The notes: a model not told the origin generated them from the letters alone. Counted from the stretch's first letter, positions 11,401-24,199 are shown. The stretch is 64,000 nucleotides of DNA from Spongilla lacustris (GCA_949361645.1 OX442433.1:5280177-5344176), one strand, 5' to 3'. Numbers and translations: made by a program.

Positions 11401-11802
11401 TTTCAGACCTTAAGTCAAACTAATTCGACCGAACCATCGCATATGCTTAAGTACCCCCGAAAAATCACAAAACTGGACCGATCTATCAAACCGGCTCGAC
11501 TTAAGACAACGAACAGCTACGAAAGATAGACAGCATACAGCACTATTAGAATCCCAAATTTGAACGCTTAGCTAATTACCTTACGGGAATTATCGATCAA
11601 AATAGTACTTGAAACCGTTTATGATTTATTAATATGCTGTTGTTGTTTACACTTAATAATTGAACAAAAATATGTTCATCTTACTCAGAAACGATGGCTA
11701 AATCTGAATATCCCATCCTTTTTGTTTATACTCATATGGTTGAAAAGTTACAAGCAAAAAACCAAATTTTTTGGATTTGGAAGCTTTAAGTGTGGAACAC
11801 TG
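11401..11802 (-). repeat. Right terminal inverted repeat of the transposon
   Basis: Reverse complement of 8610-9011 with a modest number of substitutions, most of them clustered around 11510-11540. The outer end GGAACACTG abuts the TA duplication. Confidence 0.9.
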
Positions 11803-12035
11803 TAGTTTAGGTGGTAATCAATTATTCATAGATACTTCGGTTTCCCACATACATGTACGTCTCATCAATTATTCGTTACCTCCAGTAGTTAATTATTTTT
11901 TCACCCCAAAATTGGGCGTGCATTTTTTTTTTACCTCCCCCTGGCCTCCCCGTTACACCGTTTAACCATAAAACGGTAAACTTATATCCGCGTGCTCACC
12001 ACGAGGTGAGCGTATGGCCCAAGGGCGGACGCAGG

Positions 12036-12067
12036 GGGGGGGGGGGGGGAGGGGGGGGGGGGGGGGG
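12036..12067 (+). repeat. Poly-G tract
   Basis: Run of G interrupted once by A. It starts right after GGGCGGACGCAGGGG, a phrase typical of the edge of G-rich repeats in this genome. Confidence 0.85.
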
Positions 12068-12069
12068 AA

Positions 12070-12225
12070 ATCGCATCACATCAATTATTGATTTCACAAC
12101 GGATTTTTTTTAAAATCAATTGTTAAATCAACGCATGCTTTGATAGTAAAATCAAGTGCACTAGCTTGATTTGCGATTGATTTTACTGTGAAATCAATTG
12201 TGAATCTATAATTGATTTGACGCGT
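12070..12225. other. Cluster of TTGATTT / AAATCAA motifs
   Basis: Within about 150 bp the heptamer-like TTGATTT or its complement appears roughly ten times in both orientations, often as AAATCAATTG. This is far above chance even for AT-rich DNA. It may be a cryptic short-palindrome repeat or a cluster of homeodomain-type sites. No coding potential. Confidence 0.5.
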
Positions 12226-12229
12226 TTTT

Positions 12230-13686
12230 TTGTTGCTGTGTCTGCAGCTCGAGTGTATATAAATTGCCGTGCGCGCAACGCGTATTTTGATGGAAAGCAG
12301 TGATGATTACATCAGCAATTTTTCTATTTATCTAAATTAACCCGTTATGTTAGTGAGCTTTGGACAGGCGGGAAAAGTCTAGGGTATAAATACAAAGGGG
12401 TAATCGATTTCCTAACGATTTAATATATAATAAGAAAAATAGAATCGGCTATTTCGACTAAAGGAAATACTGAAATGCTGTTCTCAGTATTAAATGCATA
12501 GTCGACCGAATAGGTACATTGTAATCGCGAATAATTAATTAACCTGCAAAACCTGAAAATTGGTTACACACCTTACTCTCAGGCTCTGCATGGACATGGT
12601 TCTACGTTAGACATTGCACATGTCACACTGGTCAATTATATGCGTGTGACTTATAGAATCTACATGCATTCATTAGGAGTGGTACACTAAAGCTGTTCGT
12701 ACGCAAATGTAAATGATATTTAAGCTAGCACACGTTATGTATCAAAATTGCTCAATCAAATATACTGCAGTCATGTAAAACATTTTCCTAAAATACTTGT
12801 AAAATGGCCAAAGCTCTGTCCCATAGGTCAAACTGTACATGATAGGTATCATCGTTATGTTCCATTATGTGTACTATTGTACAAAAATGAATGGTGGGAA
12901 AAATCTACAATCATGCCGTCAGTGTTGAAAGCACTCGAAACATTGGATTGACTGCCGGTGTGCACGTCACTATTTCATATTGTGATATAAGAGATCCAAT
13001 TCCATGCATGAATATTTTTGATATTCTACCTCGTTCTACACATAGATAACTTTCAGCTTGCAATAATGACGTTTACACCTCATTTACCCATGACCAATAC
13101 TTGTACTGCATGTTGTAGAGCACAGGACTGTGCTTGGAAAGAATGACTTGAAGTCCCTTTGATGCATGCTTTGTGTGACACTGGGTTATAGTTTAAACTT
13201 CTGTTTACACCTGTCACACATTCCACATTAAGATTCAGTTTAAGCCTTCAGGATGTATATAAGATGCATAGATGTGATAAGCTCATCGGTATTCATAGGT
13301 GGAAACTGTAGAGCACTTTCTGTACATGTATGGAGTTGCCCTAGCTGATGGGTATAGAGCAAATAGTCTTACGTTAGATGTTTTGTATCCAGAGGTAAGA
13401 GATTTGAGGAAATTACTATTACAGAATTATCTGTTTGATTTCCAACAAGCAACAAATGAAACGCAAAGAAGTGGTCCACGCAATGACGTACTGATTGTTA
13501 TGCCGTCTTATGCGCCTATCATTTTTTACGTGAGACCCCCCCTTACCCACCCACCCACCCGGGGGCAAAGTCGGAATTAGGTGGGATATTGACGCGTGAA
13601 TATCATTACTGCACACATTTGACATAGTCCGGTATGGCATTTGACCTTTTAGTAAACCGTGCACATAGCGAAGACATTTGCCCCCC

Positions 13687-13717
<31 letters not shown>

Positions 13718-14480
13718 AGGGGGCGGTTTGCTTTAATAAAGCCAAGGTCAAATCCCACCCAATGCGGCAATGCCACGGGGGGGGGGGGGGGGGGGGGGGG
13801 GGGAGAAGAGAGGGAGGTCATACGTAACAATGATAGGCGCATTATTTATTTGTGTTTGTGTACTGAAATTGATATAAATGCAATGCAATACAGTATACAT
13901 ACAACTGCATGCATTTGTGTGCTTGTTATCTGAACGTTTCTCAGTGCAATGATACTGAATTCATGGGAGGAACAGGTGAGGTGGGTGCGACAGTCTACAC
14001 ATGCACGGCACGTGCAAGCGCACGCACATGCCTTATAATTATTGCAATCCTTGCACAAACATAGATTGAAGACGCACACGTATGTGACGCATGCACGCAT
14101 ACAGCCTACGTGTGTATGCACACTAAACACAAACACAAACACACACACTCGCAACAATTGTAATATGAAGTAAGTGTGTTGTTATTTTGTTTGATTCGTG
14201 TATTTGGATCCTTATAATTATCAGTAAGGGGGGATAGCTTATTCTGACGGCGGATAAACTATTCCGGATTAATTTATCCGGATAGATTTAAAAAAATACA
14301 TTACCCGCGGAGGGTAAATTTTTACGAGGGATAATCTATTTCGTGACACCGTACCGGCAAATGTTTATGCCATTTTGTCCTCTCAACTTTTGAGACGCGG
14401 GATTTGCGATGTAAAAAAACTGCATTTTTTATGTTGTCTTTGTGATGCCGTTCAATGTATCTTTATCAGTGTACACAGCT
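12230..14480. other. Intergenic or intronic DNA with C/G homopolymers
   Basis: No exon recognised. Contains the intron module shared with 17.3 and 21.9 kb (12560-12690), poly-C followed by poly-A at 13681-13718, and poly-G at 13779-13803. Open frames over the last two are homopolymer artefacts. CA/TG-rich sequence lies around 14110-14150. Confidence 0.5.
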
Positions 14481-14840
14481 AGACTTTCTCCGCATCGATG
14501 CATGTATGGATAAATGCTTGAATCTCACAAGTTCCTTGCATGGGACTAGATTCAATTAATTCCGGTTTGAAACATACAGCCTTGCAGGTTTGGGCCACTC
14601 ATGAGCCGATGGTATAGCTAGGACCGACGCTGTGTGAGATCAATATTACATTACATAATAATTGGCATATAATTTGGCCGCCAGGCCGGCCTGTCATGTT
14701 TTCTGATTTCGACCCCTGTAAAACCTAGCACTTATATCAAAATTATACATGGTGTATTTTATGACCTCATTTTGCTTATAATTGTACCTACATCACATGT
14801 AATTGTTCAACATGTACACAATATGTATCTTCGAACTCAC

Positions 14841-14942
14841 TGCATTCTTCATGTTCACATCAATACCAGGAGCAGAAATGAGGTGTTCCACAAAAGTTGC
14901 ATGGCCTTCCCTTGCAGCATAATGTAATGGGGTATCACCTTT
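14841..14942 (-). CDS. Ankyrin-repeat exon (copy A, member 3)
   Basis: 102 bp, 34 codons, phase 0. Acceptor CCCACTCCAG, donor GTGAG. Encodes KGDTPLHYAAREGHATFVEH and ends APGIDVNMKNA. Its paralogue is 19112-19213. Confidence 0.8.
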
Positions 14943-16671
14943 CTGGAGTGGGTACAGGAGATGTACACATGCATGCATAAAGTTATAAATAAGTAGTGGT
15001 CAGGTTTTTTTTTTTGCCACCTCATTCGAGCGGACGCCGTCACGTGGGTCAAATTTACTGGTAGAGTACAATGAGCGTGCATTGTGCGATCCTGACAACT
15101 TTTTTATTGGCGGAGAAAATTAAATATTAAACCAATCGTTTTCATGTGACGTTAAAATCACGTGCAATTTAATGGTATTCATATCCAATGTTGTCCGCCA
15201 TCTTGGTGCTCAAATCACTATAGAAAGTACATGTATGGGCAATTTACAGTTCATGTCAGTGCCCAATGTTAAAAAACCAGTCTCATAATCACTAACCGTG
15301 AACGTAAAATAAAAACCAAACCTTTGCGTTGCCCATACCGTGTATAGTAACTTGAACATCAATATGATATGGCGGACAACATTGAATTTAATTTCAATAA
15401 ATGTCATTCAATCACACGATGAAAAGGGGATGCCATTGACGGAAAACCCTATTGCTAAAAAGGTTTCGGTAGTACATACACTGGCACATTACTAAGTTAG
15501 GTAGTTCAAACCCCCCAAGAAATGTATGTAAAATTTTAACACCGCGGTTAGTATAAGGGTACGATTTTTGGCACGGATTTCAGTAGTTCATTTTGTCATG
15601 AGATCATTACCAAAAGGGTCTTACATGCAGTTAAGCTAAACATGCTTTAGCGAGCACTTGTGCATGGATTTTGTGAAAGATAATGCCATTGTGTGCATTT
15701 TTGGTTTTGTAAGGGTTTGTAAAGATCTCTTCTTTTTACAGTTTCTAACCTTACCATGGAAGGCCAAAGGGATTACAAGGTTGTTTCCAATATATCGAAC
15801 TTACGCTTACAACAAAAAGCATCGCTTATAATGAAATCGATGGAATTATACATGTATAATACATCGTTCAGATCTTATAGAGATGATCGGAGACCGTTAG
15901 CAACGTTTTTATTTTCTGACTGTTATAGCCATGTTATAAAACGTCATGCATTGTTCACGTGACCATTGTGACATAAGTCTCAAAACCTATCTGTCAGTAA
16001 TGTGATCGCATAACCCATTCTATACTTCTCCACATACATATAGACGAGCACCGACATGGCGGGCTAATTAGATGATGAATGCTATTTTAAGTCACGCGAT
16101 GAAAGAAAATATTAGTATTTCCCAGTAAGCCGTGAGAAATTACTCAGTGGAGTTCACTTTTTCGATCATATCCTTTGTGTTTAGGAGAAAAAAATTACTC
16201 ATGCATACAGTATTACTTCAGTAAAGAAGAAACTAGGCTTTAAAAGTAAATCTATCATCAAAATGAAATACATACAGTTATAAGTAATTTAAGCAGCAAA
16301 ACTGCATCTTTTATGTACCTATATCTTCTGACATAATGGTTGGCAAAATATAAAGGTACTGTGATTGTATTTGTGTTAAGAAATACCCAACCCAATGTCC
16401 TTGTACTAAACAACCTAAATTTACACATATATATGTATATATTTACTTCCTTCCGTTTGATGGTTTTTTAGAGGCAATCTTATCCATGGCAGCCCTACAC
16501 CATGGGAGGCATACATTACTGGTAATGTGAGCTCTGCTATCAAGAGGCTTGCTTACACTTTTCCGAACATGTATGATTACATGGTGTGTTGTATAGCCTA
16601 TTTGCTTGTACCAATTGTACAAATACTGTACTAGTACACAACTCAATCCCATTCAGGAAGCATGAACTCAC
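14943..16671. other. Intron within duplication copy A
   Basis: No exon seen. Much of it is repeated at 19214-21198, including the block with CCGCCATCTTGGTGCTCAAAT (15197 and 19458) and the tract GGTTTCGGTAGTACATAC (15463 and 19684). Confidence 0.6.
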
Positions 16672-16773
16672 CCAATCCTTAATGTTCACATCAATACGAC
16701 AATGAGTGGAAAGGAGACATACACAAGTAGTATGACCTCCCTTTACAGCCAAGTGTAATGGAGTATCATTATC
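16672..16773 (-). pseudogene. Ankyrin-repeat exon with lost splice acceptor
   Basis: The coding part is intact (NDTPLHLAVKGGHTTCVC, then IDVNIKDW) with a good GTGAG donor. Where the paralogue at 21199-21306 has CCCACTTCAG in front, this copy has a deletion of about 12 bases and CGG in place of CAG, so no AG acceptor lies at the expected place. It is probably skipped in the mature transcript; because the exons are symmetric, skipping would not change frame. Confidence 0.65.
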
Positions 16774-17932
16774 CGGCAAGAGGAGATGTACGCATGTACA
16801 TAGCCATCATTGGTGGGACTATAATGGCTGGAGCAAGATGCTACATGTATGATTCCTTCTGTTTCAACTACTGGTTATTAAGAACAATATAGGTCAGGAT
16901 GTCCCAGCTACTGTGTTACTACTTCACATATATGTACATGAAGATTAATTAAATTGGGGAAGGAGCTCCGGGCAGATTGGGACCTTGACTTTGGAATCCC
17001 ACTAGTCCAGGTCCCACAGAGCAACATTTAAGAATTGGAACTTGTTAGACCATAAGGCAGTGGTCTTAACTTTTTCTATAAATGGTTGGCCATTATTGGT
17101 ACAGCAAAAGATTTCATCTTCACAACATTTGTACATTAAAGCATATGCAACAGTGCATAAATATGCAGGTAAAGAAACTATCGATTACATTGCAATAATC
17201 AATTCTTGTGCAATCTTTGCCCTTTCACAATCACCTCTATCATATTATTTTCGATTCTGGATACCTTTTAGCACATGCGTCAATAATTGGAGATTTTCAA
17301 AGATACAACCTTCTGCCACAGGCTCTGGCTCAGTGTGAGACATTGCACATGTCACACTGGTTACTACTTTTTGTGCTGCATTCACTGCAATTGCATGGCA
17401 TAAATATGAATGGTCTGTTTCATTGGGAGTGGTACATTAAATATTGGGAGTGGTTATGCCTTCAAGGGTCTGCATTTATTTGGAGAGTGGTACACTAAAT
17501 ATAGGGTGCGCATCGCACTGTTGATGGGGCCAGGTTGAGTTACATGTACATAAATGATAATATTATGTTTAAGTTCAGAACTGATGCTACGTATTACTGC
17601 AATGACAGTGCATCGGAAATTATCAGTCAAAAGTCAAGCATAATGGAACTAAGTCTGCCTGAGCTAATGAGGGCGAGAAATGGAAAGTGTAAAAGTCATC
17701 TGCATGAGCACCTCACATGCAGAATATCTGAATGTGTGCTTGCTCCATCTGCAGCATCTTATTCAAAGATCTATCCTCCTATAGCTGTTAACAGCCAGGA
17801 CACTGCTCCTAAGGGCATGTATACCCATTTACATCCCTCCCACATTATAGTGCATACATTTACATGTTCATAAGAGACGTACATCTATATTATTCATTAC
17901 AGCTACATTTGTTATTCAATGCAACAGCTTAC
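16774..17932. other. Intron within duplication copy A
   Basis: Matches 21307-22527. Contains the intron module GGGAGTGGTAC-TTAAATATTGGG at 17429-17450. Open frames here are short and not conserved in the duplicate. Confidence 0.6.
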
Positions 17933-18031
17933 CGCCTGAATGTTCACATCAGTACAAGGAGTGGCTAGGAGACGTTCCACACACGTAGTATGACCTCCCT
18001 TTGTAGAAAGGTGCAATGCAGTATAGCCACT
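17933..18031 (-). CDS. Ankyrin-repeat exon (copy A, member 1)
   Basis: 99 bp, 33 codons, phase 0. Acceptor CCACTCCAG, donor GTAAG. Encodes SGYTALHLSTKGGHTTCVER and ends TPCTDVNIQA. Paralogue 22528-22626 differs at a few residues only. Confidence 0.8.
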
Positions 18032-18140
18032 CTGGAGTGGGTACAAGCAATATTTGGTAGCCCCTTTATTATTTGATACTGCAAAAGTTTTTATCGCACA
18101 ACTCTTTACTCTTCACTGTTTTTATATTAAAGCAAATGTG

Positions 18141-18780
18141 ATATGCTCACAATAACTGGTGTCTGTAAACTGTATAGATAAAGGTGTTATAAGAAAACTG
18201 TCCGCACTTACAAATCATCATATTGAACATTGCTTTCACTATTACTATCACTTTGCATAATGAAGTCAATTCTTGTTCAATCTTTTCCCTTTCTCAGTCA
18301 CCTATGTACATGTACTACAAAGCCAAGATATGTTTTTCAATTCTCAATCCATTTCAGTAGCATCAAAAGTCCAAATCGGATTTGTTGATGGAATTGTAAA
18401 AAAGTAAAATCAATTCTAGTATGGCATGGCTGCCTTATAAAAGCCAAGCAAAGCAAGACACAGTTGTCGTTGTATTTTGTATCAGACAGGCTTAAAGGGC
18501 AAAAATGTTGTGCAAACAACACAAAGCACATATTGTTTACATTCAACAGAAGTGTCATGTAGAAAAATAAAGAAAGACAAAAAGCAAAAGGAAGGAAACT
18601 TGATAACAAAATTAGCTCATTTTTGAAGGAGAGACGGATTTTTATAATGAGTTTCCGGATCTAACTAGAGATCAGTCTAAGCAAATACAATATCAAAAAC
18701 TCATACCATAAATGACATACTTTGCACACATGGATGTGGTTAATTGATGGCCAAAATGTTATGTTATGTACGATGGTGAT
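18141..18780. other. Spacer between duplication copies
   Basis: AT-rich, no exon recognised. Confidence 0.4.
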
Positions 18781-19111
18781 TTCTCCATCAATGCATGTAT
18801 GGATAAATGCCCGAATCTCACAAGTTCCTAGGGATTGCATTCCCACAGATTCGGGTTTCAAACATACAGATTTGGGCCGCTCATGAGCAGATGATACAGG
18901 AATCGTTGAAACCGACGCTGTGCATGTGAGATCAAAATTACGTTACATAATAATTGACATATATTCGACCCCTGTAAGACCTAACATTTATAAGTTATAA
19001 CAAAACTATACATACGTGGTGTATTTTATAGCCTCATTTTGCTTATAATTGTACTTACATGTAACTTTTCAGATACATGAACATGTATACAATTTGTATC
19101 TTCGAACTCAC

Positions 19112-19213
19112 TATATTCTTCATGTTCACATCAATACCAGGAGCAGAAATGAGATGTTCAACAAAAGCTATATGGCCTTCCCTTGCAGCATAATGTAATG
19201 GAGTATCACCATT
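19112..19213 (-). CDS. Ankyrin-repeat exon (copy B, member 3)
   Basis: 102 bp, 34 codons, phase 0. Acceptor CCACTCCAG, donor GTGAG. Encodes NGDTPLHYAAREGHIAFVEH and ends APGIDVNMKNI. Confidence 0.8.
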
Positions 19214-21198
19214 CTGGAGTGGATACAGGAGATGTACACATGCATGTATAAATAGTAGTGGTCAGGTTGTTTTTTTTGCCGCCTCGTTCGAGCGTACGCC
19301 GTCACGTGGGGCAAATTTACTGGTAGAGTACAACGAGCGTGCATTGTGCGATCCTGACAACTTTTTGATAGGCGAAGAAAATTAAATATTAAACAGACAG
19401 TTTTCATGCGACGTTAAAATCACTTGCTATTTAATGGAATTCATATTCAATAATGTCCGCCATCTTGGTGCTCAAATTACTAAATTTACGGTTCATTAAA
19501 AAAAAAAAACCAGGCTCATAATCACTTACAGTGAACGTACAATAAAAACTTTGCATTGCCCATACCGTGTTTAGTAACTTGAACATCAATATGACGGACA
19601 ACATTGTATTTTAATTTCAATGAATGTCATTCAATCACATGATGAAAATAGGATTCCATTGGCGGAAAACCCTATCGTTAAAAAGGTTTCGGTAGTACAT
19701 ACGGTACCAACACTAGCACATTACTAAGTTAGGTAGTTCAACCCCCCCCCCACCCCCCACCCCAAGAAATGTATGTAAATTTTATTATTTTAACACCACA
19801 TAACGCCGCGGTTAGTATAACGGTACAGTTTTGGCACGGATTTCAGTAGTTTAATTTGTCAAGAGATCATTACCAAAGATACTTATAGAGGTACGCTAAA
19901 CGTGATTAAGCGAGCGCTTGTGTATGAAGATAATGCCTTTGGGTGCATTGTTTGTTTCCAATATATCGAACCGGCTTACGCATAAAAGATCGCTTATAAT
20001 AATAAGTGCATGCATCAAGCTTACATTATAGTTTCAAATCTTATTATAGATATGATCGGAGACCGTTTGCAACCGCGCTTTATTTTCTGACCGTTAGAGC
20101 CATGTAATAAAATGTCATACATTGTTCATGTGACATAAGTCTCAAAATCTATCCGTCAGTCATGTGATCGCATAACCCGTTCTATACTTCTCCATACCCC
20201 TCAGTAGAAACTCTCAAAAAATTAAATAAAAAAACTTTAACTTAAAAAATCGTTTCTTTGAGATATCCAGTGATATTTCATGCAGCATCACACTACAGAT
20301 AGAATCCCAAACACAAATGTTAAGAGCGGAAGATGTAGCAGAACTAAGGTAGTGCGATTATGGGGATACATAAATTTGTAGCTTTATTCTATACGATAGA
20401 ATAAAATAGAGCTTGTATAATTTATGCTTTTAAAGTGTAAGTGGCTTTACTGACATGAGATTATAGTCAACTTATTATACATATATCTGTTCAGCATTGA
20501 GTAATAATCACGCAGTGCGTAGAATAACACGGCCAGCTATTATCCCTAGAAACCTGCAAATAGAATTAAAAAATTCTAGGGATAGACGGGCTAATTATAT
20601 CATGAATGCTATTAACTAAGCGGTCACGCGATTAAAGAAAATATTTGTATCTCCCACTATGGTACTCGGTAGAGTTCACTTTTCCTCTGTACTAAAAAAT
20701 AAACCCATACATATAGTATATACGTGTACTATTAGCTATATACTTCAGTATAGGCTTTCAAAGTGCATATACAAAGTTGCATAGCAATCTATCATCAAAA
20801 TGAAATACATGCAGTTATAAGTTGAGCAGCAAAACTGCATCCTTTATCTTCATAAATAATAATCAGTAATCTGACATAATGGTTGGCAATATACATGTAT
20901 AAAGGTATTGAGATTGTATTTGCGTAAAGAAAATTTTAAAGTAATCCAACTTAAAATTATATGTACTTCCTTGTATTTTTTTAAAAACGATCTTATCCAT
21001 GGCAGCCCTATACCATGGGAGGCTTACATTACTGGTAATGTGAGCTCTGCTATCAAGAGGCTTGCTTACACTTTCCCTACCATGCATGTATATTAAATGG
21101 TAATCACATGGTGTGTTGTATAGCCTATTTGCTTGTACTAACTGTACAAATACTGTACTAGTACACAACTCAATCCCATTCAGGAAGTATGAACTCAC
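19214..21198. other. Intron within duplication copy B
   Basis: Duplicated counterpart of 14943-16671. A C-rich stretch lies at 19742-19763. No exon seen. Confidence 0.5.
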
Positions 21199-21306
21199 CT
21201 TATCCTTAATGTTCACATCAATACGACGATGAGTGGAAAGGAGACGTACACAAGTAGTATGACCTCCCTTTACAGCCAAGTGTAATGGGGTATCATTATT
21301 CTGCCA
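21199..21306 (-). CDS. Ankyrin-repeat exon (copy B, member 2)
   Basis: 108 bp, 36 codons, phase 0, with acceptor CCCACTTCAG and donor GTGAG. Encodes WQNNDTPLHLAVKGGHTTC and ends RRIDVNIKDK. A second possible acceptor (TGGCAG) six bases inside would drop two codons without frame change. It is the intact partner of the broken exon at 16672. Confidence 0.78.
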
Positions 21307-22527
21307 CTGAAGTGGGTAGAGGAGACGTACACATGTACATACTAGCCATCATTGGTGGGACTAGAATGGCTGGAGCAAGATGCTACATGTATGATTCCTT
21401 CTGTTTCAACTACTGGTTATTAAGAACAATATAGGTAAGGATGTCCCAGCTACTTCACATATATGTACATGAAGATTGATTCAATTGGGGAGGGATCCCC
21501 GGGCAGATTGGGACCTTGACTTAGGAATCTCACTAGTCCAGGTCCCACAGAGCAACATTTAAGAATTGGAACTTGTTAGACCATAAGGCAGTGGCTTTAA
21601 CTTTTTCTATAAATGATTGGCCATTGTTTGGTAGTGCAAAAGATTTCATTGTGCAAATCTTCACCATGTTTTTACATTAAAGCATATGCAACAGTGCATA
21701 AATATACACATTACAGAGGTAAAGAAAGTGTCGATTACATTGCAATAATCAATTCTTGTGCACTCTTTGCCCTTTCACAATCACCTCTATCATATTATTT
21801 TCGATTCTGGACTGATACCTTTTAGCACATGCGTCAATAATTGGAGATTTTCAAAGATAAAACCTTCTGCCGCAGGCTCTGGCTCAGTGTGAGACATTGC
21901 ACATGTCATATTGGTCACTGCTTTTTGTGCTGCATTCAATGCAAGTGGTACACTAAATATGAATGGTCTATATTCATTGGGAGTGGTACACTAAATATGA
22001 ATGGTCTATATTCATTGGGAGTGGTACACTAAATATTGGGAGTGGTTATGCCTTCAAGGGTCAGCATTTATTTGGAGAGTGGTACACTAAATATAGGCTG
22101 CGAATCGAGCTGTTGATGGGTCCAAGTTGAGTTACATATACATAAATGATACGTTTAAGTTCAGAACTGATGCTACATGTACGTATTACTGCAATGACAG
22201 TGCATCGGAAATTATCACTCAAAAGTCAAGCATAATGGAACTAAGTCTGCCTGAGCTAATGAGGGTGAGAAATGGAAAGTGTAAAAGTCGTCTGAGCACC
22301 TTACATGCTGAATATCTTAATATGTGCCTGCTCCATCTGTAGCATCCTATTTACAAACAAAGATCTATCCTCCTAGCTGTTATCAGTCAGGACACTGCTC
22401 CTAAGTGCATGTATACCCATTTACATCCCTCCCACATTATAGAACATACATTTACATGTTCACAAGAGACGTACATCTATATTATTCATTACAGCTACAC
22501 TGATTTGTATTCAATGCAACAGCTTAC

Positions 22528-22626
22528 CGCCTGAATGTTCACATCAGTACAAGGAGTGGCTAGGAGACGTTCCACACACGTAGTATGACCTCCCTTTGCA
22601 GAAAGGTGTAATGCTGTATGACCACT
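22528..22626 (-). CDS. Ankyrin-repeat exon (copy B, member 1)
   Basis: 99 bp, 33 codons, phase 0. Acceptor CCACTCCAG, donor GTAAG. Encodes SGHTALHLSAKGGHTTCVER and ends TPCTDVNIQA. Confidence 0.8.
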
Positions 22627-22779
22627 CTGGAGTGGGTACAAGCAATATTTGGTAGCCCCTTTTTTAGAAATTATTTACTATTATTTGGTACTGCAAAAGA
22701 TTGCATCACATGCATAACTCTTTATACTCTTCACTGTTTGTCTATTAAAGCATATTTGATATACACACTATCAGTGAAG

Positions 22780-22835
22780 GGAGGGGGGGGGGGTCTAAGG
22801 GGTCTAAAGACCCCCCCCCCCCCTCCCCTCGGCCC
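22780..22835. repeat. Poly-G / poly-C pair
   Basis: A G run and, 17 bases later, a C run with inverted flanks (GGGTCTAAGG ... CTAAAGACCCCC), able to form a hairpin. Confidence 0.6.
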
Positions 22836-23244
22836 GACCAGTTATGAATAAATTAACTTATGAATAATTAATTACGTATTATTGACGCGTTCAAAAACGA
22901 AGCGTTCAACGAGGTAAATTCGAGAGTTAGCGTTCCATTCATCCAACGTTTTCAGAGACGGTTGGGGGTGGGTGGAAACCAACCTTTGTCTAGTGTAGCA
23001 AGGTATAAAAGCGCATATAATAGAAGTTAATATATATTTTCAAAAATGCGCTGTTACCAGACAAAGGTTGGTTTCAGTAGCATCTCGTCATTTCAATCCG
23101 CGAGGCAGCTAATTTCTGCCCTTTACCATGTATACCCGAAAGACATGCACCCAGCACAATTACAGCGATATGTTTGTTTGCTTGTACCTAATTATAAATG
23201 TAACTCTTCAAATACATGTACACAATATGTATCATTGAACTCAC

Positions 23245-23346
23245 CCCATTCTTAATGTTCACATCAATACCATGAGCGGAAATGAGTTGTTTCACACAAG
23301 CAGTATGGCCTTCCCTTGCAGCATGATGTAATGGAGTATCACCATT
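23245..23346 (-). CDS. Ankyrin-repeat exon
   Basis: 102 bp, 34 codons, phase 0. Acceptor CCCACTCCAG, donor GTGAG. Encodes NGDTPLHHAAREGHTACVKQ and ends AHGIDVNIKNG. Very close to the next exon upstream (24200), with similar intron flanks: a separate tandem duplication of about 0.95 kb. Confidence 0.8.
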
Positions 23347-24199
23347 CTGGAGTGGGTACATATATAGGTATACATATAGTAGATGTAGATGTACATAGGT
23401 ACATATCACTAGTAGGGGTCGGGCCTCTTTGCAGCCTCGTTCAAGCGGACTCGGGACAAGATGCATGGGTCAAACATGCTACCGTATTGAAAAGACATAA
23501 TGGCGGGGACTATTATTTGGCGGAGCGAAACTCTACTAGCTTTGGCATGCATCCAAACGATGATAGTGAAAAGATTACATGTAGTGAGGCCTAAGACATG
23601 TCTGACCAGTGTTTGAATCTAATGATTGCCTAACCCTTTGTCAATCGATATCACAAAAACATACACAATCGCACATTAACACACACATTTATACCCATCA
23701 TGTATTTTGCACAGATCATACAGGCCCCTATATCCATGCAGGTAGGGGGAGGGGGGGGGGGGAGGGGGGGGGGATCGATGAGTATATCTGCGGACCTCTG
23801 AAAGTCAAATTAGGGGGTTCCCTCGCCATTGGGCAACTTATAGGGAAGTGGTGGGAGTCCCCCTAGTCAATACGAATTCTATACGAAATGCAAGTGGGCT
23901 CTCCCCTTTGAACCTGATGAAAAAAGTTTAAAGCACCATAACCAGTCAGTAGAGGAGGCAGAACGGGGTGGGGGGGGGGGGGGGGGGGCTGCAAATGTAC
24001 ATGCACAATATTGTTTTCGATTCTGGATACCAATATTGTGCGGATTGAAGGTTTCCGGCGAAGACCTTTGAAAGCCTCCAATATTGGTGTATTTTGACCC
24101 CTGTTAAACCCAGCACTTATATCAAATGATAATTAACCTTATTTGCCTGTACCTAAATATAACTGTTCAAATACATATACACAATATATATCACCTCAC
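23347..24199. other. Intron with G-rich tracts
   Basis: Contains G-rich runs at 23744-23773 and 23971-23988. The first part (CCTCGTTCAAGCGGAC and following) is repeated at 24383 and, more diverged, at 15023 and 19281. Confidence 0.5.

Larger units (their letters stand above)
8608..11804 (+). mobile_element. Complete Tc1/mariner-IS630-like DNA transposon
   Basis: The element proper is 8610-11802 (3193 bp), starting CAGTGTTCCACAC and ending GTGTGGAACACTG, flanked on each side by TA (8608-8609 and 11803-11804), the target duplication of the IS630-Tc1-mariner superfamily. Inverted repeats run about 402 bp (8610-9011 and 11401-11802) with only scattered mismatches. One uninterrupted transposase gene lies between them. 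The intact ORF and near-identical arms suggest recent insertion. It lies in an intron of the ankyrin locus in opposite orientation to that gene. Confidence 0.9.
14490..18140. repeat. Segmental duplication, copy A (three ankyrin exons)
   Basis: Collinear with 18780-22765. Matching landmarks are ATGCATGTATGGATAAATGC at 14499 and 18793, ankyrin exons 14841/19112, 16672/21199 and 17933/22528, and the flank CAAGCAATATTTGGTAGCCC after the last exon. Offset drifts from about 4.3 to 4.6 kb, showing later insertions and deletions. Confidence 0.8.
18780..22765. repeat. Segmental duplication, copy B (three ankyrin exons)
   Basis: Second copy of the block at 14490-18140, same orientation, carrying exons 19112-19213, 21199-21306 and 22528-22626. 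Confidence 0.8.

Noticed and set aside
13419..13933. Frames with poly-Pro or poly-Gly
   Set aside because: Translation of homopolymeric C and G runs; no flanking coding signal.
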